Positions 53,034 to 64,000 of a DNA stretch of 64,000 nt are shown here, piece after piece. The notes beneath the pieces were generated by a model, which searched no databases, had not been told where the DNA came from, and saw only the letters and a list, made by a program, of their open reading frames with translations. The stretch comes from Alphaproteobacteria bacterium (GTDB taxonomy: Bacteria > Pseudomonadota > Alphaproteobacteria > UBA6615). The stretch's first letter is position 1. Each line of letters opens with the position of its first letter. The position numbers were made by a program, and so were the translations under genes. The DNA lies in assembly GCA_021774575.1 (NCBI GenBank), contig JAJFIX010000046.1, positions 1-64,000 on the forward strand. The letters are read 5' to 3'.

Positions 53034-53714
53034 TTAGTTGGCAAATATCGCCGTTTCGGTTTCCGACCGGCGGCCGCGTAGCAGCACGTTTAATTCGGCA
53101 ACGCTGCCGCCATTTGCCCGCAAAACCTGATTAAACTCATCGCGCTGGGTGGCAAGCAGGCTGACCCCGGAAACGGTCACGTCCGAGACCTTGAAGATAT
53201 CACCGACACTGGTGACGACCCAATCTACCCGGGCCACGATGTCGCCGTCGTCGATGACATCGGTCCGCACCAAAGCGGCTTTTTGGCGCTCGCTGGGGGT
53301 GTCGACATTGATGGCGCGTTGCACCTCAATATCTTGGTCGGTGAAATTGGTGCTGATCATCTTTGACCATTGGTTGACCGTTACTTCTTCAAATAGCGAA
53401 ACATATTCCCGAAGGTCTTCTGGTGATGCCCCTCGTGCATTGCGTCCGAGTAGGAACCGGGCGATTGTGTTAACGGCAAAACGGTCGACGAAAAGCAGGT
53501 GAAACCGGTCGCGAATTTCTGTTTCGGTCAAGGTCTCGCTGCGCAGCAAGGCGACGCCATCGTCGGCAAGGTCTTGGATAAATTGGGCCGAGCGGTCGAC
53601 ATGTTCCTGGGCCACGGCCTTACCCGGCAGGGCGGCAAACGCACCGCCGACAGCTAAAAACGTAGCGACGATAAGAACTGTCAGTTTTTGCGTTCGGTTC
53701 ATGGGTTCCCTCAT
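53034..53714 (-). CDS. MlaC/Ttg2D-family periplasmic phospholipid carrier (copy 2)
   Basis: 226 residues. Signal peptide (LTVLIVATFLAVGGAFAALPGKAVAQ), then the MlaC fold: FIQDLADDGVALL, FAVNTIARFLLGRNARGASPEDLREYVSLFEEV (cited in part) and the strand pair VDWVVTSVGDIFKVSDVTVSGVSLLATQRDEFN. Close in layout to the protein at 29320-30069. No other mla gene is adjacent; it is convergent with ettA. Confidence 0.85.
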   Translation of the reverse strand: MREPMNRTQKLTVLIVATFLAVGGAFAALPGKAVAQEHVDRSAQFIQDLADDGVALLRSETLTETEIRDRFHLLFVDRFAVNTIARFLLGRNARGASPEDLREYVSLFEEVTVNQWSKMISTNFTDQDIEVQRAINVDTPSERQKAALVRTDVIDDGDIVARVDWVVTSVGDIFKVSDVTVSGVSLLATQRDEFNQVLRANGGSVAELNVLLRGRRSETETAIFAN

Positions 53715-53887
53715 AAAATTGATATATCCTATCGGATCGCGCAGATCATGCCCTCGGGTACGCGATGCGACTAATATGATTGAGGGCCAAACATCTGTGA
53801 TTCGTCCAGCAGAACCGACATATTTATTTGATTGAGCGGATCAAAAAGGTCCCGGAAGAAAGAGAAATTGCTGTTTACATCACATAA

Positions 53888-53895
53888 AGATATCT
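53888..53895. promoter_or_regulatory. Candidate operator upstream of the ArsR-methyltransferase/met operon
   Basis: An AGATATCT palindrome lies inside a longer, imperfect symmetric stretch CACATAAAGATATCTGTATATGTG (53881-53904), about 90 bases before the regulator ATG. ArsR-type regulators bind short AT-rich palindromes of this kind. No SAM or SAH riboswitch core was recognised in 53715-53986, so protein control is more likely. Confidence 0.4.
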
Positions 53896-53986
53896 GTATA
53901 TGTGCATTTCTTGTTTCACCGGCAAACCACAATTCCTGCGATTTTGTTGAGCATCGCCCTGGAATATTTAAGTACGGCTTCACCAT

Positions 53987-56926
<2,940 letters not shown>

Positions 56927-56930
<4 letters not shown>

Positions 56931-59584
56931 TTCCCACGTTTATCAATATTGGCGAGCGGACAAACGTTACCGGCTCGGCCAAATTTCGCAAATTAATCGA
57001 AGCGCAAGATTATGAGGCGGCAATTGACGTTGCTCGAGCTCAAGTCGAAAACGGCGCCCAGATCATCGACGTAAATATGGATGAAGGGATGCTCGACAGC
57101 GAAGCGGCGATGACGCGGTTCCTGAACCTCATTGCGTCGGAACCTGATATCGCCCGGGTGCCGGTGATGATCGACAGTTCGAAATGGTCGGTCATTGAGG
57201 CGGGGCTGAAATGCGTGCAAGGCAAGGCGATTGTAAATTCGATCAGCCTGAAGGAGGGTGAGGCGCCGTTTCTCAGCCAGGCCAAAAAGATCATGCGCTA
57301 TGGCGCTGCCGCTGTTGTCATGGCGTTCAACGAGCAGGGGCAGGCGGCAACGGCGGAGGAGAAATTCTCATTCTGTAAGCGCAGCTACGACCTGCTCGTC
57401 GGTGAAATTGGATTTCCCCCGGAAGACATAATTTTTGATCCAAATATCTTTGCCGTGGCGACGGGTATCGACGAACATAATGATTATGCCGTTGCCTTTA
57501 TCGACGCGGTTCGGCGGATCAAAGGGGAATTGCCCCATGCCCGGGTTTCGGGCGGGCTATCGAATATCTCGTTTTCTTTTCGTGGCAACAATGCGGTGCG
57601 CGAAGCGATGCATTCGGCCTTTCTATATCGGGCTATTCCGGCGGGTCTGGATATGGCGATCGTAAATGCGGGTCAATTGGCCATCTACGAGGACATTCCA
57701 GGAGAATTACTTGAACGGGTTGAGGATGTGCTGCTTAACCGGCGTGACGACGCGACCGACCGGTTGCTTGAGATTGCCGACAAATATCGGGGCGACGGCG
57801 CAGTGGCCAAGCAGAAGAATTTGGTTTGGCGCGATGGCGATGTCGCCGCGCGCATTGAATATGCGCTGATCAACGGCATTAACGAATTCATTGTTGCCGA
57901 TACCGAGGAGGCGCGCCTTAGCGTCGAGCGACCTTTGCATGTCATAGAAGGGCCGCTGATGGACGGCATGAATACAGTCGGTGAGCTGTTTGGGGCGGGC
58001 AAAATGTTTTTACCCCAGGTTGTTAAAAGTGCTCGGGTGATGAAGCAAGCTGTTGCCCATTTGACGCCGTTCATGGATGCAGAAAAACAAGCAGCCGGCG
58101 ACCAAAGTCGAAGTGCTGGAAAAATTTTGATGGCGACGGTTAAAGGCGATGTTCACGATATTGGTAAGAACATCGTCGGTGTTGTCTTGCAGTGCAATAA
58201 TTTTGAAATTATCGATCTCGGCGTAATGGTTCCCGCCGCCCAAATTCTTGAGCAAGCGCGTGCCCAGGGCGCCGACATGATCGGCTTATCCGGCTTGATT
58301 ACTCCGAGTCTGGATGAGATGTGCATGGTGGCTGCCGAAATGCAGCGCGGCGGCATGGACCTGCCTTTGCTTATTGGCGGGGCGACGACATCTAAAATCC
58401 ATACGGCGGTTAAAATTGCCCCGAATTATGATGGCCCGATTGCCTATGTCACCGATGCCTCGAAGGCGGTCGGCGTTGCCGGACGCCTCTTGTCGCAAGA
58501 CTCTGGCGAGACCTTTGCGCGCGAGCTCCGAGGGGAATATGACGGGTTGCGCGTTTCCCATGCGGCAAGCCGGCGGGAAGCAAATTTCGCCAACCTTGCC
58601 CAGGCGCGGGCCAATAAGGCGACAATTGAATGGTCGGGATATGCGCCGCCCAAGCCGTCTTTTCTTGGAGTGCGTACTCTTGAAGGTTACAACCTTGAGG
58701 AGCTTGCGGGTGCAATTGATTGGACGCCGTTTTTCCGAAGTTGGGACCTTGCCGGTCGCTATCCCAATATTCTTACCGATAATAAGGTAGGTGAAGCTGC
58801 GACATCGGTGTTTAAAGATGCCCAGGTCATGCTGGAAAAAATTATTGCAGAGAAATGGCTGCGGCCGAAGGCGGTGTTTGGTTTTTGGCCGGCAAACACG
58901 GTCGACGATGACGATATTCAGCTATACGCGGATGAGGGAAGGACAGAAACACTCAGTGTTATTCACACATTACGCCAACAAATGATGCGGACAAATACGC
59001 GGGCAAATTATGCCCTGGCCGATTTCATCGCGCCACAGGAATTAGGGACAAGCGATTATCTCGGCGGATTTGTGGTTTCGGCAGGCGAGGGTGCTGATGA
59101 GGCGGCCGCCGAATTTGAGGCGGCGGGCAATGACTATGATGCGATCATGGTAAAGGCCTTGGCCGACCGGCTGGCAGAGGCGTTTGCCGAACGGCTGCAT
59201 CAAAGAGTGCGCACCGAGTTTTGGGGATATGCCCCTGACGAACAGCTCAATAATGACGCCCTGATATCCGAAAGCTATTGCGGAATACGCCCGGCTCCCG
59301 GATATCCCGCATGTCCCGATCATACCGAGAAGGGAACGCTCTTCTCCCTGCTCAATGTGACCGACAGAATTGGCGTAAAGTTGACCGAAAATTACGCAAT
59401 GTGGCCGGCGGCGACCGTCTCGGGTTTTTACTTTGCCCATCCGCAAGCTCGTTATTTCGGCGTCGGTAAGATAGAACGAGACCAAGTTGAAGACTATGCT
59501 CGCCGCAAGGGTTTGGACCTTTCTGAGGTCGAACGCTGGCTGGCACCTAACCTCAATTACACGCCTCTTGCGACAACGGTTTGA
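56927..59584 (+). CDS. metH: Cobalamin-dependent methionine synthase, folate/B12/reactivation modules (MetH part 2)
   Basis: 885 residues. Order: pterin-binding domain ([27 protein letters not shown]), B12 cap, B12-binding domain with the cobalt-ligating His in [16 protein letters not shown] and [13 protein letters not shown], then the SAM-dependent reactivation domain with [15 protein letters not shown]. It takes a methyl group from 5-methyl-THF onto cobalamin and on to homocysteine held by the preceding protein. All modules of MetH are therefore present, cut once between modules 1 and 2. Confidence 0.96.
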
Positions 59585-59635
59585 CCTGAAAATGCTGGTA
59601 ACCGAGAATATGACTTAATTAAAGGGAGATTAGTT

Positions 59636-59806
59636 GTGGCCCGAACAGTAATTTGTCGTGACTGCGGGAAAAGTTCGCCGACATCCGAACGCTACTGCCC
59701 CCATTGCGAGGCGCTGCTTCCACGAACCGGCTCACGATTCGGCCCGATTGCCCTCACACTTATAATCGTGTTTGTTGCTTATCGGGTGCTAATAAGATTG
59801 ATCTGA
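59636..59806 (+). CDS. 56-residue zinc-ribbon protein with C-terminal membrane anchor
   Basis: GTG start at 59636 with AAAGGGAGA seven bases upstream; stop TGA 59804-59806. Residues 7-24 form a double CxxC zinc ribbon (ICRDCGK...YCPHCE) and residues 36-53 a TM helix (GPIALTLIIVFVAYRVL), giving a cytosolic ribbon and a tail anchor. I recognise no named family. It follows metH by about 50 bases on the same strand and could be transcribed with it. Confidence 0.7.
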   Translation: MARTVICRDCGKSSPTSERYCPHCEALLPRTGSRFGPIALTLIIVFVAYRVLIRLI

Positions 59807-59893
59807 TACCGGGCTCGGATAAGTGATTAAAATCCTGATGGCACCGGTAATTTTTGGTTTGAAAAAAATTGAAATTGAATTGGAGAGGAATTG

Positions 59894-60571
59894 GTGCTCA
59901 GGAAAAAGTTAAAGCGCCACAAAGTCAGAGAAGGTAAAATTGCCCTGATATTGGAGAATGCTGGGGTCGATTTGGTTCTCGACGTTGGGGCGAATATTGG
60001 TCAAACCTACGATAATTTGCGCCAGTGGGGATATGGCGGCCGCATTGTTTCCTTCGAACCGCTGCCCGACGCCCACCGAGAACTGGAGCGCAAGGCGGCC
60101 CGCGATCCGCTGTGGGAAATTGCACCACGGGCGGCTGTGGGCGCTGAGCCTGGAGAGGCTATGTTGAACGTCTCTGAGGCATCGGACATGAGCAGTCTTT
60201 TACCGGCGACCGAGACCGTTTTGCAGGCTATTCCTCGGACCAATGTTATCGATCGACTTGCCACACCGGTCATCACCCTTGATCAGGTTTGGGATCGCTA
60301 TAGTGCAGATGCAGCAAAAATCTTCTTGAAAGTCGACACGCAAGGTTTTGAGCGCCAAGTCTTAACTGGAGCCGCTAAAACGTTGCAGCGTATATGCGGT
60401 ATTCAAATGGAGTTGTCTCTATTCCCACTATATGAAGGCGAAGAACTTTACCTGTCGTTCTTACAAGATTTTCATGCGTTGGGATTTGCGCCCTATATGA
60501 TCGTGGAAACCAACTATTCACGACATTTGCGGCGACAGTTCCAGATTGACGCCATATTTATGCGAGAGTAG
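59894..60571 (+). CDS. FkbM-family SAM-dependent methyltransferase
   Basis: 225 residues from GTG 59894 (GGAGAGG at 59882-59888); a TTG at 59891 is too close to the ribosome site. FkbM motifs: VDLVLDVGANIGQTYDNLRQWG with the SAM-binding loop, IVSFEPLPDAHREL, the central Asp-Gln of FLKVDTQGFERQVL and a C-terminal AIFMRE. These enzymes O-methylate sugars or natural products. Convergent with a radical SAM gene 67 bases on; no glycosyltransferases are nearby. Target unknown. Confidence 0.87.
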   Translation: MLRKKLKRHKVREGKIALILENAGVDLVLDVGANIGQTYDNLRQWGYGGRIVSFEPLPDAHRELERKAARDPLWEIAPRAAVGAEPGEAMLNVSEASDMSSLLPATETVLQAIPRTNVIDRLATPVITLDQVWDRYSADAAKIFLKVDTQGFERQVLTGAAKTLQRICGIQMELSLFPLYEGEELYLSFLQDFHALGFAPYMIVETNYSRHLRRQFQIDAIFMRE

Positions 60572-60638
60572 ATCACAGGCCACGAGGGGGCGTTAGGTCT
60601 TTTCGTTAGATTTATCGGGCCGCCATATTTATCGTCGG

Positions 60639-61589
60639 TCAGGCAATGCTTTCTTTCAGCCGATTGAGAACCTTCTTTTCAATCCAATTACCTTCAAAAA
60701 CGGCGTTGTCGCAGGTTGAACAAGGTGATTGCTTGTCGCCGTAAAAACTCACCGAGCGTCGCCACTCGACGGCTCTTGGGTGGGTGTAAGCCTGAAAAAT
60801 ACTGTCGACATCGTGCAGCGAGCAGAAATGCATGTCGGCATGCTCTTTTGCATCGGTTCGGATACGGCAGCATGGAACGACTTTGCCCCCATACTCAATC
60901 GTAAATTGCGCCGCAGGGTCGAAACAGGGGTTGGTCCGGTTTTCATGTTGTTCCACTTCGGCAATAAGCTCACCCATATTGGATCCCATGACACGCATGT
61001 TGGGCTCATAGAGTTGGATGTCGATATTGCCGAACTTCGTCGTGCCCTTATACTGTTCGCCTGGACTCTCAATCGACATATTGATTTTTAGGCCGATTTT
61101 TTCTCGGTAAAAGCGAATTCTGGCCTGTACTTTTTGGTCGTTCAAATCTTCATTATTTCCGGTGTGGATTGAGAGGTGAATTTTGTTCAAGCCCGCGTCA
61201 CTCAAGCGCGTCAGATAGTCCTCATTCAGGAAATCACCATTTGAGAACACCGTTATTTGGGCGTTTGGGCAATGATCCCGGATTGTCTTGATGGGCCCGA
61301 TGATGCTTTCGTCAAACAAGGGCTCATTATAAAGGCTGAGATTAATGACGCCGGAATAGTTGATGGAAGCCAGGTTTTTTACAACCATATCGAGAATTTT
61401 ACTGTCAAGTTCCTGGTTTCCGGAAAGACGATCGATATATGAATTTGCGCAAAACCAACATTGCCGGTTGCAGTGGGAAAATGTTTCAAGGTTTATCCAG
61501 CTCACGGATTGCTTGAACAAATCCCGTGACGCCTCTTCGTCGAGATCGCTCCGAAAATGGTCCTTGTTGACCGGAATATCTCCAATCAT
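60639..61589 (-). CDS. Radical SAM protein with SPASM-type C-terminal cysteines
   Basis: 316 residues from ATG 61589, which has GGAGAG upstream; the 28-residue extension in the longer frame is rejected. The radical-SAM [4Fe-4S] motif is CNRQCWFC (C-x3-C-x2-C) near residue 40, followed by barrel strands INLSLYNEPLFDE and ITVFSNGDFLN. The C-terminal part has Cys in NPCFDP, VPCCRIR, MHFC and SPCSTCDN, matching an auxiliary cluster domain of the SPASM type. Substrate, peptide or other, is unknown. Convergent with fkbM; no obvious precursor-peptide gene is adjacent. Confidence 0.87.
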   Translation of the reverse strand: MIGDIPVNKDHFRSDLDEEASRDLFKQSVSWINLETFSHCNRQCWFCANSYIDRLSGNQELDSKILDMVVKNLASINYSGVINLSLYNEPLFDESIIGPIKTIRDHCPNAQITVFSNGDFLNEDYLTRLSDAGLNKIHLSIHTGNNEDLNDQKVQARIRFYREKIGLKINMSIESPGEQYKGTTKFGNIDIQLYEPNMRVMGSNMGELIAEVEQHENRTNPCFDPAAQFTIEYGGKVVPCCRIRTDAKEHADMHFCSLHDVDSIFQAYTHPRAVEWRRSVSFYGDKQSPCSTCDNAVFEGNWIEKKVLNRLKESIA

Positions 61590-61715
61590 AAATCTCTCCA
61601 CATTGCAGTGAATTTCTATGCATACAATAGGAATTGCCCCAGGATTATATATGCCAATAGAAGGGGCGGCCAAGGGGTATGCAAGGATTCCGTCAAAATT
61701 ATTTAGTGAAGACGA

Positions 61716-62654
61716 TTAGCTCGAATTAAACCCCAGTTTCCGCGCCACTGGCCTCTGCACCATTGGCAGTAAATAGACAGGAACCTGGCCGACGGCGACG
61801 AACAGGGCAATTTCCAAGGTTGCAGTGTCCCCGAGCATGGCTAAAACCAGGGCCAGGTTGCGATTGCCCGAGAGCATACCTGCCGTTAGCGCGGTTTTAA
61901 GACCTAGTGGCAGAAATATCAGGGCGCTTACTGTCTGGAAAAAGATGGCGGCACCGACCGCCAGGGCGGCCAGGGTGACGCCAAGTTTGGGATTTGCCGC
62001 GAGGGTTGCATGGGTGCCGTCGAAAACCGCGATGACGATCAACACCATAACCAGGACTATTATTCCGTCCAGGGAAGGGGCGTGTTTGGCCAAACCCTCC
62101 TCACCAATGAGTTTTCGCAAGGAAAGTCCGGCGATGAAGGACCCAAAGACGAGGGTCGCCAGCCGCAGGAATAATTCACCGATACTGATATCAATCTCTA
62201 CGCCCAAAACGATCAGCATCATTGGTGGCAGAATAAGCGGTGTGAGCAGGCTCGCCCCCATCAGCACAATGATCGCCAGTGCTGCGTCGATACCAAATAG
62301 CAGTGCAAGCGCCGGCACCGCCGTCAAGGGCGGCATCGCCGTATAAAATAGTAGTGGTGCCATCAATTCGCTGCGCACCGGTGCGATGGCGAGGAGGGTA
62401 AGGCCGATAACCAGGGGGGAGAAAACCAGCATCCAAACAATGACGGCGACCGCCTTACCCGGCCGCCGCGCATGTTGGCCCAACGCACTTGTCTTCACCC
62501 GAAGGACGCTCAACGTCAGCATCGAAAATATCAGCACCGGCAATACCGGCCCGACGAACTCGGAAGCCATGGGACTTAGTATGGCAACGCCTATGCCGAT
62601 TACAAAAGCAAGGGTAGCGTGTCGCGACAATTGGGTGAGCAAAAATTTAGGCAT
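61716..62654 (-). CDS. BASS-type (bile acid:sodium symporter-like) transporter
   Basis: 312 residues from ATG 62654 (MPKFLLTQLSRHATLAF), nine to ten TM helices. A longer in-frame start to 62714 adds 20 polar residues and cannot be ruled out. The fold and the broken-helix regions (FYTAMPPLTAVPALALLFG and MLSGNRNLALVLAML) match the BASS superfamily, which moves organic acids, bile-acid-like sterols or similar anions with sodium. No ArsB/ACR3 signature was seen. Substrate not determinable. Confidence 0.72.
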   Translation of the reverse strand: MPKFLLTQLSRHATLAFVIGIGVAILSPMASEFVGPVLPVLIFSMLTLSVLRVKTSALGQHARRPGKAVAVIVWMLVFSPLVIGLTLLAIAPVRSELMAPLLFYTAMPPLTAVPALALLFGIDAALAIIVLMGASLLTPLILPPMMLIVLGVEIDISIGELFLRLATLVFGSFIAGLSLRKLIGEEGLAKHAPSLDGIIVLVMVLIVIAVFDGTHATLAANPKLGVTLAALAVGAAIFFQTVSALIFLPLGLKTALTAGMLSGNRNLALVLAMLGDTATLEIALFVAVGQVPVYLLPMVQRPVARKLGFNSS

Positions 62655-62843
62655 TCGTTGGCGCCTGCCTGGATTAAATGTTGAGGGCGGGGAACTTGGC
62701 ATATTACCGCCCAATTCCTATCAGTATCCAATTCCTGTCATTATAGTGTGTGTGCAGGCCGTGTCGGTATGTGCATGTGGGCCAGAATTTGAGAATAGCC
62801 ATCAAACTGCCGAAACTCATTCGAATTTAATTGGGAGACGTTC

Positions 62844-64000
62844 TTGCTTGGTCCTCTTTATCATCGGGTCCTGCGAACAATTCGCAATGAACATACATTG
62901 CTGTTCGGTCTGGCCCTCGGGTTGGGGGCGGTTTCGGCCTATGGGGCATTGTTGTTTCGTTATGTTGTCGATCTCGTTCATGTGGTCGGTTTCGGAATTG
63001 TCTCGGATCAATTCTTGAACGCTGTGTCGGATCTGGCCTGGTGGCGGGTCCTGCTGGTGCCGTCCTTGGGCGGGCTTGCGGTCGGCCTGTTTTTGCATTT
63101 CACTTTAAAGAGCGAAAATCCACATGGGATTGCTCAAGTTATTGAAGCGTCGGCGCTGAGACGCGGGCGCATGTCGCTTCGCGCCGGTTTGGTTTCGGCA
63201 ATTGGGTCGGCGGTATCACTTGGTGTTGGTTCCTCGACTGGTCGGGAGGGGCCGGTCGTTCATTTGGGCGCCACCCTGGCAGCTTGGATCGCCGAGCGAT
63301 TACATCTGGGGCAGTCTTTGTCGCGGACCTTGCTTGGGTGTGGCGCGGCCTCGGCAATTGGCGCATTGTTCAATGCCCCTATCGCCGGTGTGTTTTTTGC
63401 CCTTGAGGTCATTACCGGGCGGGCGGCGTTGCGGAGTTTTGCCCCGATCGTCATTTCGGCGGTGACCGGGACGGTCATCGGGCGCTCCTATTTTGGCTCC
63501 GAGCCAGCGTTTAATATTCCCTCCAGCCATATATTGTCCTTGTGGGAATTTCCTGCATTCGCCTTGCTGGGGGTCTTTTGTGCAGGTGCGGCGATTACCC
63601 TAATGCAGTCGATATTTGGATCAAGGCGTTTGGTGCGGCGTATGGGATTGCCTATTTGGGCTCGGCCGGCCATTGGCGGGTTGATGCTTGGGTGCCTGGC
63701 GCTCTTTCTGCCGCAAATCCTCGGCGTCGGTTATGAGGCGACCGGTGCGGCACTGAGTGCACAATATGGGCTGGCTCTTCTTCTACTGTTGTTAACAGCA
63801 AAAATATTGGCGACCGGCATAAGCATTGGCTTTGGGTTTGGTGGCGGCGTATTTGGTCCTTCACTTGTGCTCGGTGCCTTCGTCGGTGGCGCCTTTGGTA
63901 TCGTCGCCGGATCGATTTTTCCCGGTATCTATTCGGGCACATCCGCCTATGCATTGATTGGAACCGGGGCGGTGGCAGGCGCGATCTTGGGCGCACCCCT
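62844..64000 (+). CDS. ClC-family chloride channel or antiporter (cut by window end)
   Basis: The frame opens with TTG 62844 (GGGAGA five bases upstream) and stays open to base 64000, at least 385 residues, with the 3' end beyond the window. ClC signatures: VGSSTGREGPVVHLGA (the GREGP selectivity motif), a preceding hydrophobic array and the later GGGVFGPSLVLGAFVGGAFG (GxFxP). It conducts chloride or exchanges chloride for protons. No in-frame ATG or GTG near the N-terminus gives a better start. A C-terminal CBS pair, common in such proteins, cannot be checked. Confidence 0.9.
   Translation, partial: MLGPLYHRVLRTIRNEHTLLFGLALGLGAVSAYGALLFRYVVDLVHVVGFGIVSDQFLNAVSDLAWWRVLLVPSLGGLAVGLFLHFTLKSENPHGIAQVIEASALRRGRMSLRAGLVSAIGSAVSLGVGSSTGREGPVVHLGATLAAWIAERLHLGQSLSRTLLGCGAASAIGALFNAPIAGVFFALEVITGRAALRSFAPIVISAVTGTVIGRSYFGSEPAFNIPSSHILSLWEFPAFALLGVFCAGAAITLMQSIFGSRRLVRRMGLPIWARPAIGGLMLGCLALFLPQILGVGYEATGAALSAQYGLALLLLLLTAKILATGISIGFGFGGGVFGPSLVLGAFVGGAFGIVAGSIFPGIYSGTSAYALIGTGAVAGAILGAP

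Noticed and set aside
53715-53986. SAM or SAH riboswitch before the met operon
   Set aside because: No conserved core sequences of SAM-II, SAM-I or SAH riboswitches could be found; a regulator gene is present instead.

Overview
The window reads as chromosome from an alphaproteobacterium, probably a marine or aquatic heterotroph. The aglE-F-G-A alpha-glucoside layout, the two-piece cobalamin-dependent methionine synthase behind an ArsR-methyltransferase regulator, the TRAP uptake cluster and a B12-riboswitch btuB-F-C-D-tonB operon all fit that class. I cannot fix the genus; Rhodospirillales or SAR116-like lineages are a guess. No rRNA, tRNA or CRISPR array was seen.

Layout. 1-900: tail of an IS30-type transposase, a run of small hairpins and an unknown membrane-anchored protein. 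1.2-11 kb: glucoside uptake and hydrolysis, with alpha-glucosidase, two ABC permeases, a binding protein, a LacI regulator, a GH1 beta-glucosidase and a GH15 glucoamylase-like enzyme; no ATPase gene (aglK) is present. 11.1-13.4 kb: a sulfotransferase and a sparse stretch holding a decayed Sel1-repeat gene. 13.4-22.9 kb: one giant autotransporter of about 3,180 residues, built of about 45 repeats that mostly carry an RTX-like Gly/Asp motif. 23-25.6 kb: a flippase-like membrane protein and an unknown protein. 25.6-27.5 kb: a compact NO-response module (NsrR-type repressor divergent from a truncated haemoglobin and an Fe-S/FAD reductase). 27.6-30.1 kb: formate-THF ligase, with a hairpin over its ribosome site, and an MlaC-like protein.

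30.4-36.1 kb: cobalamin riboswitch, a candidate leader ORF, then btuB, btuF, btuC, btuD and tonB in a tightly coupled operon. 36.2-42 kb: HtrA-type protease, RidA, a beta-propeller protein with a TusA-like N-terminus, amidase, aldo/keto reductase and a YqgE/AlgH protein with a signal-like N-terminus. 42.1-51.2 kb: a TRAP transporter cluster in which an acyl-CoA-synthetase-like ligase and a ketopantoate-reductase-like enzyme sit between dctQ and dctM, followed by an M20 amidohydrolase; divergent from it are an FAH-family hydrolase and a convergent GST. 51.3-53.7 kb: EttA-type ABC-F ATPase and a second MlaC-like protein. 54-59.6 kb: ArsR-methyltransferase regulator, metF and split metH in one overlapping operon. 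59.6-64 kb: a 56-residue zinc-ribbon membrane protein, an FkbM methyltransferase, a radical SAM/SPASM protein, a BASS-type transporter and the start of a ClC chloride channel that runs off the window.

Two sets of genes connect logically: B12 import (riboswitch operon) supplies the cofactor of the MetH encoded 20 kb away, and formate-THF ligase and MetF feed one-carbon units to it. The most unusual items are the giant repeat autotransporter, the leader ORF behind the B12 riboswitch, the split NO-dioxygenase-like module, and several precise small DNA/RNA elements: long intercistronic hairpins, an 11-bp tandem array and a Fur-core palindrome.
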